Below are positions 63,461-64,000 of a DNA stretch of 64,000 bases, one piece after another. The translations under genes were made by a program, and so were the position numbers. The DNA comes from Anaerococcus sp. Marseille-Q7828 (GTDB lineage: Bacteria > Bacillota > Clostridia > Tissierellales > Peptoniphilaceae), in assembly GCF_949769285.1 (NCBI RefSeq), contig NZ_OX458331.1, positions 1,736,001 through 1,800,000 on the forward strand, read 5' to 3'. Position 1 is the stretch's first letter. Every line of letters starts with the position of its first letter. The notes below the pieces were generated by a model that saw only the letters and a list, made by a program, of their open reading frames with translations, was not told the DNA's origin and searched no databases.

Positions 63461-64000
63461 TTATTTATTGTATTTTTTCTTCATTTCTTCTATATAGGCA
63501 CCATCTGCAAAATAGTCTATGCCCATGGCTTTTTTGACAGCATCAATCTTTGCTCTTCCTACTTTCCTAGCATCTGCTGTGCCTTTTTCAAGAATAGCCA
63601 CTACATCATCTATATGGTTTTCATAGTAGGCTCTTTTTTCTCTGATTGGTTCTAATTCTTCTTCCAAAACTTTGATGAGGAATTTTTTGACCTTGACATC
63701 TCCAAGTCCTCCTCTTCTGTAGTGGTCCTTGAGTTCGTCTAGGTTCTTATAATCTGGCAAATATTTTTCAAAATGACTGTCATTTGAAAAGACATCTAGG
63801 TAGGTAAAGACTATATTGCCCTCTACCTTGCCTGGATCATCGATATTGATATGGTTAGGGTCTGTGTACATGGCCATAACCTTTTTCTTGATGGTCTTCT
63901 TATCATCAGCTAGGTAGATAGCATTGCCCAAAGACTTGCTCATCTTAGCATTGCCATCTATGCCTGGCATACGGCGTGCATTTTCATTTTCCGGCAAAAC
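63461..64000 (-). CDS. trpS: Tryptophan--tRNA ligase, C-terminal part
   Basis: The last 179 codons; the gene runs past the right edge (the frame stays open to base 64000). The class I KMSKS loop is present as NAKMSKSLGNA, followed by the TrpRS-like VMAMYTDPNHI and GLGDVKVKKFLIKVLEEELEPIREKRAYYE. It charges tRNA-Trp. The sequence after KMSKS separates it from TyrRS. Start and promoter lie outside the window. Confidence 0.92.
   Translation of the reverse strand, partial: VLPENENARRMPGIDGNAKMSKSLGNAIYLADDKKTIKKKVMAMYTDPNHINIDDPGKVEGNIVFTYLDVFSNDSHFEKYLPDYKNLDELKDHYRRGGLGDVKVKKFLIKVLEEELEPIREKRAYYENHIDDVVAILEKGTADARKVGRAKIDAVKKAMGIDYFADGAYIEEMKKKYNK

Overview
The window is about 64 kb of AT-rich, densely packed DNA from a Gram-positive anaerobe of the Firmicutes. 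Clues are the bacterial V-type ATPase operon, pyruvate:ferredoxin oxidoreductase (PFOR), an IspH-S1 fusion, HPr kinase, Asp23/Gls24 proteins, ScpA/ScpB, and a giant wall-anchored G5-domain protein with an NVKTG-type sorting signal. Together these suggest an anaerobic coccus of the Peptoniphilaceae; Anaerococcus is my best guess, but this is inference. Almost all genes lie on the minus strand. Genes on the plus strand are tmcAL, ychF-tdk, a UvrD-like helicase, a DJ-1/PfpI protein, a membrane acyltransferase-like protein and an M17 aminopeptidase. No tRNA, rRNA, CRISPR array or prophage was seen, and no gene-free stretch exceeds 300 bases.

Layout, read along the minus strand from right to left. 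64.0-58.9 kb: 3' part of trpS, ldh behind a strong Fur-like box, two tandem NSS-family amino acid transporters and a HAD phosphatase. 58.7-51.2 kb: one 2504-residue surface protein (signal peptide, N-terminal region, two YPDG-like modules, about 18 G5-like modules, 11-residue Pro-rich repeats, sorting signal). 51-42 kb: mixed housekeeping and redox genes. 42.7-30 kb: nitroreductase, map, GNAT, tdk/ychF, pepP, uvrC, hprK and the PFOR gene nifJ. 30.05-29.3 kb: an IS200-type insertion with an intact TnpA and structured ends. 29.2-23.8 kb: asp23/yloU-fakA-recG-rsmD-coaD and a coiled-coil gene.

22.5-9.7 kb is one long gene train: efp, asp23, nusB, xseA, xseB, ispA, argR, recN, a Nudix gene, scpA, scpB, rluB, an FAD protein, cmk, plsC and ispH-rpsA. 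It ends in a terminator (with a possible weak one after rluB), then miaB. 8.2-0 kb is the V-type ATPase operon C, (I-N plus stalk), I, K, F, E, A, B, D; subunit D runs off the left edge. Subunit I is split over two genes, with an internal duplication and a stalk-like extension.

How it fits together: PFOR and LDH compete for pyruvate, and the Fur-like box on ldh suggests iron-responsive switching between an iron-rich and an iron-free route. Several peptidases and amino acid carriers (PepP, M17, Map, BrnQ, two NSS) fit an amino acid fermenting life. The G5 protein resembles the staphylococcal Aap/SasG plan (adhesive head, G5 stalk, Pro-rich wall spacer). Three plus-strand genes have a -10 box placed so that transcription would begin at the start codon, suggesting leaderless mRNAs.
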